Below, piece by piece: positions 41,970-50,157 of a stretch of DNA of 64,000 bases. Position numbers and translations under genes: made by a program. The notes beneath the pieces are model-generated. The model was not told the DNA's origin. It worked only from the letters and a program-made list of their open reading frames with translations, and ran no database searches. The stretch is taken from contig NZ_CP066783.1 in NCBI RefSeq assembly GCF_019186805.1, positions 2,307,501 through 2,371,500 on the forward strand, given 5' to 3'. The stretch is from Comamonas fluminis (GTDB lineage Bacteria; Pseudomonadota; Gammaproteobacteria; Burkholderiales; Burkholderiaceae_C). Position 1 is the first letter of the stretch, and each line of letters starts with the position of its first letter.

Positions 41970-42013
41970 TTTGATAGCTGATGGTGCTTTATATATAAGC
42001 ACTAAGGGCTTGT
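41970..42013. repeat. GATAGC/AGCGCTT dispersed repeat, variant
   Basis: TTGATAGCTGATGGTGCTTT and TAAGCACTAAGGGCTTG form the family pattern with inner arms GTGCTT/AAGCAC: pairing is kept although the sequence differs from AGCGCTT. Confidence 0.55.
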
Positions 42014-42031
42014 TTCATTGAAATTTGAGCG

Positions 42032-42322
42032 CTAGAAAAAATTCTCATAAAGGTTGGCAAAAACCAGCCAGATGAGAAACAGCGCAAAGCTCCAGCCGAT
42101 CAGCCGTATGTTGAACGCGCAGGCCTGCTTGCGCCAGCGGTTGATGATTTCTGCGGCAGACCAGAAGATGCCGTGACCGATGAAAAACAGGCCCATCACC
42201 ACCTCGTAGCCGAAGCGGTTCAAGCCATTTTGCAGACCACCATCTGCCACAAACCAGGCGGTAATCAGTACAGGCCCGAGCAGCAGCAGTGAAGACTTCA
42301 GAAGCTGGTGGGTCTGGGGCAT
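42032..42322 (-). CDS. Small inner membrane protein, unknown function
   Basis: The 96-residue product has three hydrophobic stretches: SSLLLLGPVLITAWFVADGG, YEVVMGLFFIGHGIFWSA and RLIGWSFALFLIWLVFANLYENFF. There are basic residues between segments two and three (INRWRKQACAFNIR). I do not recognise the family. It lies 17 nt downstream of the glutaredoxin-like gene on the same strand, so the two are probably co-transcribed. Confidence 0.55.
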   Translation of the reverse strand: MPQTHQLLKSSLLLLGPVLITAWFVADGGLQNGLNRFGYEVVMGLFFIGHGIFWSAAEIINRWRKQACAFNIRLIGWSFALFLIWLVFANLYENFF

Positions 42323-42339
42323 ATTGATCAGGCGGAGCT

Positions 42340-43053
42340 TTAGAAGCGCAGGCCCGCAGGATTATTAGGCGTGGGGGTGCCGGGGCGCGGTGCGGCCTGT
42401 GGGCTGGCGGGAGCAGCGCTGCGTGTCGCGTTGTTCTCTGCAGGTTTGGCTTTTTCCGCTGGGGCAGGCGTTGTCAGCGGCCGCGCGGTAGGAGCGCGGT
42501 AATTGGCGGGCAGGGCGGACTGCGCCGGATAGCCTGCAGCTTTCAGATATTGTGCCCAGCTGTCTTCGCCAAACCCTTTGAGGTGCTGGCTGCCAATGGT
42601 GGCAAAAGGCAGGTTGTCCTGACCGCTGAGCTTTTTCAGGGCCTCAAGGTCTGTGTTGGTTTCTACCGTGCGTTCGCTGAACGGTACGCCACGGCCTTTG
42701 AGGTAGTTGCGTGCCTCATCACAGGGCTGGCATTCCTTGGCCGAATAAAGTGTGACGGGATAGCGCGTGGCAGTCTGGCGCAGCTCATAAGGCAGTTGCG
42801 CCAGCGGTACGGTATTACCAGATGCACTGCCTTCCGAGCTGACAGAGCCGGAAACAGCGCTCTGGCTATTGGCTTGCGGAGGGCGGTCAGAGAAGGTTAC
42901 ACGGCCATCTGGCCCGACCACGCGGTACACGCCCTGGGCAGCCACAGGGCCTGCGACCAATGCGCCCGAGCCCAGCATGACAGCCGTCAGCACGCCCAGA
43001 AGGCTGCGAGATGAAGTGGTATCAAAAAAGGAGCAATGCATCGGCGCAATCAT
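42340..43053 (-). CDS. Exported DUF4124-glutaredoxin fusion protein
   Basis: The 237-residue precursor has a signal peptide (RSLLGVLTAVMLGSGALVAGPVAAQ), then a DUF4124 domain (GVYRVVGPDGRVTFSDRPP, about 39-57). A glutaredoxin domain follows (about 95-170) with active-site Cys-x2-Cys in SAKECQPCDEARNYL and the cis-Pro region NLPFATIGSQHLKGF. The tail is low-complexity Pro/Ala. This pairing of DUF4124 and glutaredoxin is common in beta-proteobacteria and suggests a periplasmic redox role. Two ATGs (43053 and 43041) are possible starts; neither has a clear ribosome site. Confidence 0.75.
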   Translation of the reverse strand: MIAPMHCSFFDTTSSRSLLGVLTAVMLGSGALVAGPVAAQGVYRVVGPDGRVTFSDRPPQANSQSAVSGSVSSEGSASGNTVPLAQLPYELRQTATRYPVTLYSAKECQPCDEARNYLKGRGVPFSERTVETNTDLEALKKLSGQDNLPFATIGSQHLKGFGEDSWAQYLKAAGYPAQSALPANYRAPTARPLTTPAPAEKAKPAENNATRSAAPASPQAAPRPGTPTPNNPAGLRF

Positions 43054-43234
43054 CAGGTTCTAGCAATGCGGCAAAGCATAGCGTGATTGCACGGCCTTAT
43101 GTATAGATTTTGCCCCTTGCTGCGCACACAAGCCTTGGTACACCGTTGCCTGGTTGAGCGCTGGGCCTTGTGGCCGCTGTGTGCTGTCGGGGCTGGCCAA
43201 CCTTGGGTTTGCTGAGAAACAGGTTGGCGCAGGA

Positions 43235-43262
43235 ATGAAAAACGCCCGCTAGGCGGGCGTCT
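43235..43262 (-). terminator. Terminator after prlC
   Basis: On the minus strand ACGCCCGC and GCGGGCGT close a short loop and a run of T follows, about 40 nt after the prlC stop. The rest of the 43054-43298 gap shows nothing else. Confidence 0.8.
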
Positions 43263-43298
43263 GAACGACTGGTGCGCAGGCTGGCTGCGTCAGCGCAT

Positions 43299-45350
43299 TC
43301 AGTGGGTCTGGGCCATGCCCTGGTGGCGCAGCAGAGCGTCGATCTGTGGCTCGCGGCCACGGAAGGCCTTGAACGACTCCATGGCGGGGCGGCTGCCACC
43401 AGCTTCCAGAATTGATTCGCGGTACTTGCGGCCCGTTTCTGGGTTGGGCGTGCCGTCGGCCAGCGTGGTTTCTTCAAAAGCTGCATAGGCGTCAGCGCTC
43501 AGCACCTCGGCCCACTTGTAGCTGTAGTAACCCGCTGCATAGCCGCCCGCAAAAATATGGCTGAAGGTGTGGGCCATGCGGTTGTAGGCCGGCGAGGGCA
43601 GCACGGCCACTTCACTGCGCACCTTTTTGAGCAGGGGCATGAAGTCTTCGGCGGGGTTGTGCTCGGTGTGCAGCAGCATGTCGAACAGCGCAAACTCGAT
43701 CTGGCGCAGGGTCTGCATGCCCGACTGGAAGTTCTTGGCCGCAATCATCTTGTCGTACAGCGCGCGGGGCAGGGCCTCGCCGGTATCGACATGGGCGGTC
43801 ATGTGCTTGAGCACATCCCATTCCCAGCAGAAATTTTCCATGAACTGGCTGGGCAGCTCCACCGCGTCCCATTCCACGCCTGCAATGCCCGAGACATCAC
43901 GCTCGTTCACCTGGGTGAGCATGTGGTGCAGGCCGTGACCGGTTTCGTGGAACAGGGTGATGACGTCATCGTGCGTGAGCAGCGCGGGCTTGCCATCCAC
44001 ACCGGCCGCGAAATTGCAGACCAGATGGGCTACAGGCGTTTGCAGCTGGTGCGTATCGGGGCGCAGCCAGCGGGTGCGCACATCGTCCATCCAGGCGCCG
44101 CCACGCTTGCCTTTGCGGGCCTGGGGGTCCAGATAGAACTGGCCGACCAGTTGCGGACCCTGAGCAGTAGCGCGCTCGATGCGGTAGAACTCCACGCAGG
44201 GGTTCCACACCGGTGCCTCATCGCGGCGGATGGAGACTTCAAACAGCGTCTCGACAATCTTGAACAGACCGGCCAGCACCTTGGGGGCGGGGAAGTATTG
44301 CTTGAGTTCCTGCTCGCTGAAGGAGTAGCGCGCTTCCTTGAGCTTTTCGCCAATAAAGGCCCAGTCCCAGGGTTGAGGCTCGGCAATAGCGAGTTCGGCC
44401 TTGGCAAAGGCGCGCAGGTCGGTCACGTCTTTTTCGGCATAGGGGCGGGCACGCTGGCCTAAGTCGCGCAGAAAGTCGATGACCTGTTTGGGTGAGTCGG
44501 CCATCTTGGTGACGACCGAGACTTCGCCAAAGCTTTGATAGCCCAGCAGCCTGGATTCTTCCTGGCGCAGTGCCAGGATTTCCTTCATCACGGCCGTGTT
44601 GTCGAATTTGGCGGCATCGCCTTCGGCCTGATCGGAAGCGCGGGTCACATAGGCGTGATAGAGCTTCTCGCGCAGCGCGCTGCTTTGGGCAAACTGCATC
44701 ACGGGCAGATAGCAAGGCATCTTGAGCGTGAGCTTGTAGCCTTCCTTGCCATCGGCTTCTGCGGCAGCCCTGGCCGAGGCGATCACATCGCTGGGCACGC
44801 CGTCGAGTTCTTCGAGCTTGGCGTAGTAGGCAAAGGCGTCGGTGGCGTCCAGCGCGTTTTCGCTGAATTTTTGGGCCAGTTCGGCAGAGCGGGCCTGAAT
44901 GGCAGCAAAGCGTTCTTTGGCGGCGCCTTGCAATTCCGCGCCCGACAGCACAAAGCCGCGCATGGCGTGGTCCCAGGCGGCGCGTTGCTCATTGTTCAGG
45001 CTGGCGGGGTCAATGGCCTTGTACTTGGCGTACAGGCGTTCATCGGCACCCAGGTTGGTCCAGAACTCTGTGACGCGGGGCAGGGCTTCGTTGTAGGCGG
45101 CGCGCAGCTCGGGCGTATCGGCCACGCTGTTGAGGTGGTTGACGGCAGACCATGCGGTGCCCAGCTTCTCGGTGGCCACATCGAGCACGGCCGAAATGGC
45201 TTCCCACTTCGCCGGGAAGTCGGGTGTGACCACGGTCTCCAGCGCCTCGCTGGCGCGTGCCAGCAGCACATCAATGGCCGGGCCCACATCCGCAGGCTGA
45301 ATGCGGTCAAACAGGGGCAGGGAGGAGGATTCGAGGAGTGGATTGCTCAT
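43299..45350 (-). CDS. prlC: Oligopeptidase A (M3 family zinc peptidase)
   Basis: The 683-residue cytoplasmic enzyme degrades short peptides, including cleaved signal peptides. The zinc site is HETGH in TLFHETGHGLHHML (about 468-481), with a downstream Glu in the SQFMENFCWEWDVL stretch as third ligand. The length and the carboxyl YYSYKWAEVLSADAYAAFEE fit the M3A family. The product is named PrlC/OpdA in Gram-negatives. Stop codon precedes a terminator; it lies 207 nt upstream of the folD end. Confidence 0.93.
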   Translation of the reverse strand: MSNPLLESSSLPLFDRIQPADVGPAIDVLLARASEALETVVTPDFPAKWEAISAVLDVATEKLGTAWSAVNHLNSVADTPELRAAYNEALPRVTEFWTNLGADERLYAKYKAIDPASLNNEQRAAWDHAMRGFVLSGAELQGAAKERFAAIQARSAELAQKFSENALDATDAFAYYAKLEELDGVPSDVIASARAAAEADGKEGYKLTLKMPCYLPVMQFAQSSALREKLYHAYVTRASDQAEGDAAKFDNTAVMKEILALRQEESRLLGYQSFGEVSVVTKMADSPKQVIDFLRDLGQRARPYAEKDVTDLRAFAKAELAIAEPQPWDWAFIGEKLKEARYSFSEQELKQYFPAPKVLAGLFKIVETLFEVSIRRDEAPVWNPCVEFYRIERATAQGPQLVGQFYLDPQARKGKRGGAWMDDVRTRWLRPDTHQLQTPVAHLVCNFAAGVDGKPALLTHDDVITLFHETGHGLHHMLTQVNERDVSGIAGVEWDAVELPSQFMENFCWEWDVLKHMTAHVDTGEALPRALYDKMIAAKNFQSGMQTLRQIEFALFDMLLHTEHNPAEDFMPLLKKVRSEVAVLPSPAYNRMAHTFSHIFAGGYAAGYYSYKWAEVLSADAYAAFEETTLADGTPNPETGRKYRESILEAGGSRPAMESFKAFRGREPQIDALLRHQGMAQTH

Positions 45351-45470
45351 GCTGTATTAGGTGCCGGCAAGGTCGAGAAAATCAAGCACTGCCATCGCAA
45401 TGTTTTGCTATGGCAGTGATAGCGTCAGCCATTGGTCAGTACTGGTACTGTGCCAAATCAGGGATGCCAA

Positions 45471-45557
45471 GCAAGGGCCGCCCCGCAGCGAAGGCATCGT
45501 CCCCCTCCGGCGCGTAGCACCAGAGAGGGGGAAGGCGCGAGAGCGCCTCAGGGGGTG
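45471..45557. repeat. GC-rich CCCCCTGAG element at the 3' end of folD
   Basis: It begins GCAAGGGCCGCCCCGCAGCG and ends CTCAGGGGGTG immediately next to the folD stop codon (45558-45560). It is the second copy of the element at ttrB, with the same internal CCCCCTC/GAGGGGG hairpin. Confidence 0.75.
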
Positions 45558-46412
45558 TTACCCCACCGTTCTTTCAGCAGACTCCATAGTGTTGACCAGC
45601 AGCATGGTAATCGTCATGGGGCCAACACCACCGGGCACAGGGGTGATGTAGCCAGCGACTTCCTTGACGCCGTTGAAATCCACATCGCCGCACAGCTTGC
45701 CTTCGGCATTGCGGTTCATGCCCACGTCGATCACCACGGCACCGGGCTTGACCATGTCGGCCGTCAGCACATCGACCTTGCCCACGGCGGCGACGATGAT
45801 GTCGGCCTGGCGCGTCATGGCGGCCAGATCGGCGGTACCGCTGTGAGTGACGGTGACGGTGGCGTTGGCGGCCAGCAGCATCATGGCCATGGGCTTGCCC
45901 ACGATGTTGGAGCGGCCGATCACCACGGCGTGCTTGCCGCGCAGATCCTTCATGCCGATGGATTCCAGCATCTTCATGCAGCCGTAGGGCGTGCAGGCCT
46001 TGAAGCCGACTTCACCCACCATCAGTGCGCCGGCGCTGGCGACGTGGAAACCGTCCACATCCTTGGCGGGGGAGATGGTTTCGATGACCTTGTGGTCGTC
46101 GATGTGCTTAGGCAGCGGCAGTTGCACCAGGATGCCGTGGATGCTGGGGTCGTTGTTGAGCGCTTCCACGCGGGCCAGCAGTTCGGCCTCGGTCATGGTG
46201 GCATCGTACTTTTCCAGCACGGAGTGGAAGCCCACGTCTTCGCAGGCCTTGACCTTGTTGCGCACGTAGACCTGAGAGGCCTGGTTGTCGCCCACCAGAA
46301 TTACGGCCAGACCGGGCGTGACGCCCTTGGTCTTGAGGGCTGCTGCACGCGTGGCGACTTCCTTGCGCAGTTGTTCGGAGAGGGCTTTGCCGTCGATGAT
46401 TTGGGCTGTCAT
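45558..46412 (-). CDS. folD: Bifunctional methylenetetrahydrofolate dehydrogenase/cyclohydrolase
   Basis: FolD makes 10-formyltetrahydrofolate from 5,10-methylenetetrahydrofolate in two steps. The 284-residue protein has the catalytic-lysine helix [13 protein letters not shown] (about 49-61), the signature [12 protein letters not shown] (about 95-106), KDVDGFH, the NADP-binding [16 protein letters not shown] (about 167-182) and [10 protein letters not shown] near the end. The ATG at 46412 gives the standard amino end [11 protein letters not shown]; upstream in-frame codons lie in a dispersed repeat. Stop codon touches a GC-rich 3' repeat. Confidence 0.95.
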   Translation of the reverse strand: MTAQIIDGKALSEQLRKEVATRAAALKTKGVTPGLAVILVGDNQASQVYVRNKVKACEDVGFHSVLEKYDATMTEAELLARVEALNNDPSIHGILVQLPLPKHIDDHKVIETISPAKDVDGFHVASAGALMVGEVGFKACTPYGCMKMLESIGMKDLRGKHAVVIGRSNIVGKPMAMMLLAANATVTVTHSGTADLAAMTRQADIIVAAVGKVDVLTADMVKPGAVVIDVGMNRNAEGKLCGDVDFNGVKEVAGYITPVPGGVGPMTITMLLVNTMESAERTVG

Positions 46413-46433
46413 TGCTGGATTACCAATAAAAAA

Positions 46434-46475
46434 TGCTGCTAGCCCTTGATTTACAAGCACTAGCAGCTATCAGAA
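46434..46475. repeat. GATAGC/AGCGCTT dispersed repeat upstream of folD
   Basis: GCTGCTAG (46435-46442) pairs with CTAGCAGC (46460-46467), flanked by CTATCAG. It lies 22 nt before the folD start, so it is in the leader or promoter. Confidence 0.65.
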
Positions 46476-46559
46476 TAGGAGTTCACTAAGGCGTTCGCCT
46501 GAGCAGTGCTCCTTCAATTATCTCGCGATTGAAGAGGCCTCCAATCACGTGTGCATCTC

Positions 46560-47213
46560 TTAGTTCATTGCGGCAGCGGCCTTGGCGGCTGCTGCTGTCT
46601 GGCCTTGGCCCAGGGCGATCTTGAGCAGATCGGCCACGGTGTTGGCGTTGAGCTTTTCCATGATGTTGGCGCGGTGCGCTTCCACGGTCTTGATGGAAAT
46701 GCCCAGATCGTCAGCGATCTGCTTGTTCAGGCGGCCGGCGACGATGCGCTCCAGCACCTGGGCTTCGCGGCCGGTGAGCTTGGCCAGCAGCGCATCGCGG
46801 CTGGCAGCTTGCTGGTGGCCTGCGAAGGCTTCGCGGGCGTGGTCCAGCATGCGCTCGACCAGACCCAGCAGCTCTTCTTCATTGAAAGGCTTCTGGATGA
46901 AGTCCAGCGCGCCCTTCTTCATGGTGTTCACTGCCATGGGCACATCGCCGTGGCCGGTAATGAAGACGATAGGCAGGGGAGATTTGCGCTCGATCAGGCG
47001 ATCCTGCAGCTCCAGCCCCGTCATGCCGCCCATGCGGATGTCAACGATCAGGCAGGCAACTTCGCGGGGGTCGTAACGTGAGAGAAAAGTCTCGGCGGAA
47101 TCAAAACAGCGAACGCGGTAGTCCTTGCCTTCCAGCAGCCATTGAAGCGAATCGCGCACTGCCTCATCGTCATCAACTACGTAAACCGTGCCTTTTTTGG
47201 GTATCAAACTCAT
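46560..47213 (-). CDS. FixJ/LuxR-type response regulator
   Basis: The 217-residue regulator has a receiver domain (about 8-122: acidic pocket VVDDDEA, phosphoacceptor Asp58 in LIVDIRMGG, Thr in VFITGHGD, Lys in FIQKPF) and a LuxR helix-turn-helix (about 147-205: LTGREAQVLERIVAGRLNKQIADDLGISIKTVEAHRANIMEKL). This is the FixJ/DctR/TtrR style. Its start overlaps the end of the kinase gene by 4 nt (ATGA), so the two are translationally coupled. Target genes are unknown; the divergent neighbour is the pyruvate dehydrogenase operon. Confidence 0.9.
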   Translation of the reverse strand: MSLIPKKGTVYVVDDDEAVRDSLQWLLEGKDYRVRCFDSAETFLSRYDPREVACLIVDIRMGGMTGLELQDRLIERKSPLPIVFITGHGDVPMAVNTMKKGALDFIQKPFNEEELLGLVERMLDHAREAFAGHQQAASRDALLAKLTGREAQVLERIVAGRLNKQIADDLGISIKTVEAHRANIMEKLNANTVADLLKIALGQGQTAAAAKAAAAMN

Positions 47214-49777
47214 GCAATCGTCCTCTTTATGGGTTCGCTTGTCGTGTTGAGTGTTGTCGTCTCCACACCCGTTGCCAACGGTAGCCAGAATGAAAACCGG
47301 CAGCCAGTGACCTCGGAACCATTGTAGAGGTTCTCGGCGTGCATTCGACCATGATGGGACTCAACAATGGATCGGCAAAGGTTCAGGCCAATGCCCATGC
47401 CTTCACTTTTGGTGGAGAAGAAAGCTTCAAACAGGTGCTCCAGCACCTCGGGCGGCAGGCCCTTGCCGGTGTCTTCGACTATAAATTCAACGCCCTGGCG
47501 GCCTTCAAACGGCTCGGGGCGCACGCGTAGCTCCACGCTGCGCTGGCCGGTGGGGCGCTCAGACATGTCGATGGACTCAGCACTGTTTTTCATCAAATTG
47601 ATGAGAACCTGCTCAATCAGGATCGTGTCGGCCATCACCGGGGGCATGCGTTCGGCCACATGGGAAGCCAGTTGGACATTGCGGCGGCGCAGCTCAATGC
47701 CTGCCAGCTCGACGGCTTCGTCCACCATGTCCGAGACCTGAGCCAGCGTGCGGTTGGGCTCGCTCTTTTTCACGAACGAGCGAATGCGCTGAATGATCTG
47801 CCCGGCACGCAGGGCCTGATGCGCTGTCTTTTCCAGTGCGAACTTCATCTGTTCAGGCGTCAGCGTGCCGTTTTCCAGGCGCGTGAGCATGCCGGAGCTG
47901 TAGTTGCTGATGGCCGTGAGCGGCTGGTTCAACTCGTGCGCGACGCTGGAAGCCATTTCACCCATGGTGATGAGACGGCTGGCGGTCTGGGCCTTTTCGG
48001 CCTGTGCGGCGGCCTGGTCTTCAGCCAGACGGCGCTGGGTAATGTCGGTGGCAATCACCATCTGGGCCAGGCGCCCGTCCACCCAGCTCAGATAGCGCGA
48101 GCGCACTTCCAGCCACTTGCCCAGACTGGGCACGAAGATTTCGGCGTTTTCGCTGCGGGCGGCGGTCAGGGTGTCCGTGGGCAGGCCCATCAGGCCATCT
48201 TCGTCTTCGGCCTCGGGCTGGTGGCGAATGGGCAGCTTGCCCGCCTGGGCCACCAGTTGCAGATGCCCTTCGGTGTGTGAGCCAAACCACTGGCGATAGA
48301 GCTTGTTGGCAAAAAGCAGCTCAGCACTGCCCAGAGGTGCTACAGAAACCGAAGCATCCAGCGCTTCCAGCACAATGGTAAAGCGCTCATATGATGCGGA
48401 AAGCTGCTCGCGGATGCGATTGGGCTCGGTAATGTCTGTCATGGAAGACATCCAGCCCGTGTGCTGGCCGTGGGCGTCAATCAGCGGCGAGACATACAGG
48501 CGCGCATCAAAGAGCGAACCGTTCTTGCGCTTTACGCGCACCTGAAAGCCGCCGACGATGGTTTTGCCCGACAGCTCTTCGCGCAGTTGCGACTGCAGAT
48601 TGTCGTAATCGTTATCGGGCCAGTAAGAGTAGGGCGGCACCTGACCCACCAGCTCTTTCTCGCTCCAGCCCGTCATCTGGCAGAAAGCCGCGTTCACATA
48701 GGTAATGCGGCCATTCAGGTCAAGGGCGCGCATGCCGGTCAGCACGGAGTTTTCCATGGCGCGGCGGAAATTAGTCTCGGCCACCAGGGCCTCTTGCGCA
48801 CGCTGGCGGCGGCGCGTGTGGCGCCAGGTGGCCAGCAGCAGCCAGGCGGTCATGGCAGACAAGGTGCCCACCAGCCAGAACAGCCCGCTGCCCACCACGC
48901 CCAGAGAGGTTCTGTAAGCCTGCGCCCGCAGCATCAAGGAAATGCCCACGGGCGATACCGGCACCTCGTATTCATTGGCAATGGCGCGCCAGTGCAGCAG
49001 CTCGCTGGGGGTTTTGCGCGGCGCCAGCGGTGTGCCTGCCAGGACCTGGCCCTGGCTGTCCAGCATGGTGATGGCATAGCGGGCCATCACCTCGGTGGGT
49101 GTGCCATAGCGCAGGATGCTGTCCACCGAGAATTCGGCCAGCAGCTCGCCGCTGTAGCGGCTGTTGTTGCTGATGGGGACGTGCAGCTGCAGCAGAGGGG
49201 GTGGATCGCTGGGCGTTGCTTTTTCCTGCACATAGATAGGCTGCAGCATTTCCTTGGCCTGCTGGAAGGCGTGCAGGGTCTCGCCCTTGTGCAGCACTTC
49301 ACCGGTTACGCGTAGCTGGTCGGTGCTAACGGTGGGGGCAGACTGGCTTTGCAGAATCTGGCGCTTGTCGTCCACCCAGGTGATGGACTGCAGCTCGGGG
49401 TATTGGCTGATCAGGGCTTCGGCGCGGTTGTCAAAGTCGGTCTTGCGCATATCGCGGGTGCCCACGTCGCGGGCCATGCGCATCAGCTGCTCCTGGCGCT
49501 CCAGCAAACGCAGGCGTACCCGCTGCTGCGCATATTCCACGTCACGGCGCAGAGCTTCCTGCTCGCGGTCGACTTCCTCCGTGCGCAAGTACCAGAAAGA
49601 CGCAATGATTGCAGCCATGAACATCAGCACCGACGCCAGCGGCGCCAGCGCGGCGTAGCGATCCTGACGGGTAGGTGACAGGCTGCGCCACCAGCTTCGC
49701 CACCAGCGCACAGGCGAGGCAACGGATTGCGCGTTTTCGGCGTTTGTTTTTTCTGGTTCGAAAGTGCTTGGTTGCAT
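47210..49777 (-). CDS. Membrane sensor histidine kinase, DctS/FixL-like
   Basis: The 855-residue kinase has two membrane segments (about 42-63 and 292-316) that enclose a periplasmic sensor domain of about 230 residues, as in DctS-type dicarboxylate sensors. Two PAS domains follow (about 335-455 with NAAFCQMTGWSEKELVG, and 465-580), then the phosphoacceptor His614 in SSVAHELNQPLTAISNYS and an ATPase domain with LMKNSAESI and KSEGMGIGLNLCRSIVE. The HELNQPL form of the H-box is the FixL/DctB/DctS type. It lies divergent from aceE, 380 nt away. The signal is not known; an organic acid is a fair guess from the family. Confidence 0.87.
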   Translation of the reverse strand: MQPSTFEPEKTNAENAQSVASPVRWWRSWWRSLSPTRQDRYAALAPLASVLMFMAAIIASFWYLRTEEVDREQEALRRDVEYAQQRVRLRLLERQEQLMRMARDVGTRDMRKTDFDNRAEALISQYPELQSITWVDDKRQILQSQSAPTVSTDQLRVTGEVLHKGETLHAFQQAKEMLQPIYVQEKATPSDPPPLLQLHVPISNNSRYSGELLAEFSVDSILRYGTPTEVMARYAITMLDSQGQVLAGTPLAPRKTPSELLHWRAIANEYEVPVSPVGISLMLRAQAYRTSLGVVGSGLFWLVGTLSAMTAWLLLATWRHTRRRQRAQEALVAETNFRRAMENSVLTGMRALDLNGRITYVNAAFCQMTGWSEKELVGQVPPYSYWPDNDYDNLQSQLREELSGKTIVGGFQVRVKRKNGSLFDARLYVSPLIDAHGQHTGWMSSMTDITEPNRIREQLSASYERFTIVLEALDASVSVAPLGSAELLFANKLYRQWFGSHTEGHLQLVAQAGKLPIRHQPEAEDEDGLMGLPTDTLTAARSENAEIFVPSLGKWLEVRSRYLSWVDGRLAQMVIATDITQRRLAEDQAAAQAEKAQTASRLITMGEMASSVAHELNQPLTAISNYSSGMLTRLENGTLTPEQMKFALEKTAHQALRAGQIIQRIRSFVKKSEPNRTLAQVSDMVDEAVELAGIELRRRNVQLASHVAERMPPVMADTILIEQVLINLMKNSAESIDMSERPTGQRSVELRVRPEPFEGRQGVEFIVEDTGKGLPPEVLEHLFEAFFSTKSEGMGIGLNLCRSIVESHHGRMHAENLYNGSEVTGCRFSFWLPLATGVETTTLNTTSEPIKRTIA

Positions 49778-50157
49778 GTTGTCAGTGTAGGGGAGAGACC
49801 CACTGCTTTAGCCGAGTATTTTTGTCGCGAGGGCGACTGTTTTTGGGTGCTTCAGAGTATGTGCATTTGCAGCATTTTTTTAAATAGTGAAATCACGCGG
49901 CACCATTTGAAATTCAAAAAAAATGTGCGAAACTCCGCTGGCATCGAGACAGTGAATCGGTTTAATCCGGGGAGCGCCTGACCGGGGCTGTGCCGCGCAA
50001 TGCGTGGTGTGGCACTTGCCACCATCGCGTGATTGCCGCACTCACTGATTCGGTTTTGAGAATGAACTTACCTTTTTTGCTTCTGTGTACAGCGCAGTGT
50101 GCAGAAAATGTGTGAGTAGTTCTGATAGCGACCCCTCTCTCGAAGGAGACACACACA
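49778..50157. other. Divergent promoter region between the kinase gene and aceE
   Basis: These 380 nt hold no gene. They include an AT-rich middle (TTTTTTTAAATAG and CAAAAAAAATGTG, about 49875-49926), a likely promoter zone. GCGACCCCTCTCTCGAAGGAG supplies the aceE ribosome site. A small dyad GTCGCGAGGGCGAC lies near 49828-49841. I cannot identify a PdhR-like operator. Confidence 0.4.
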
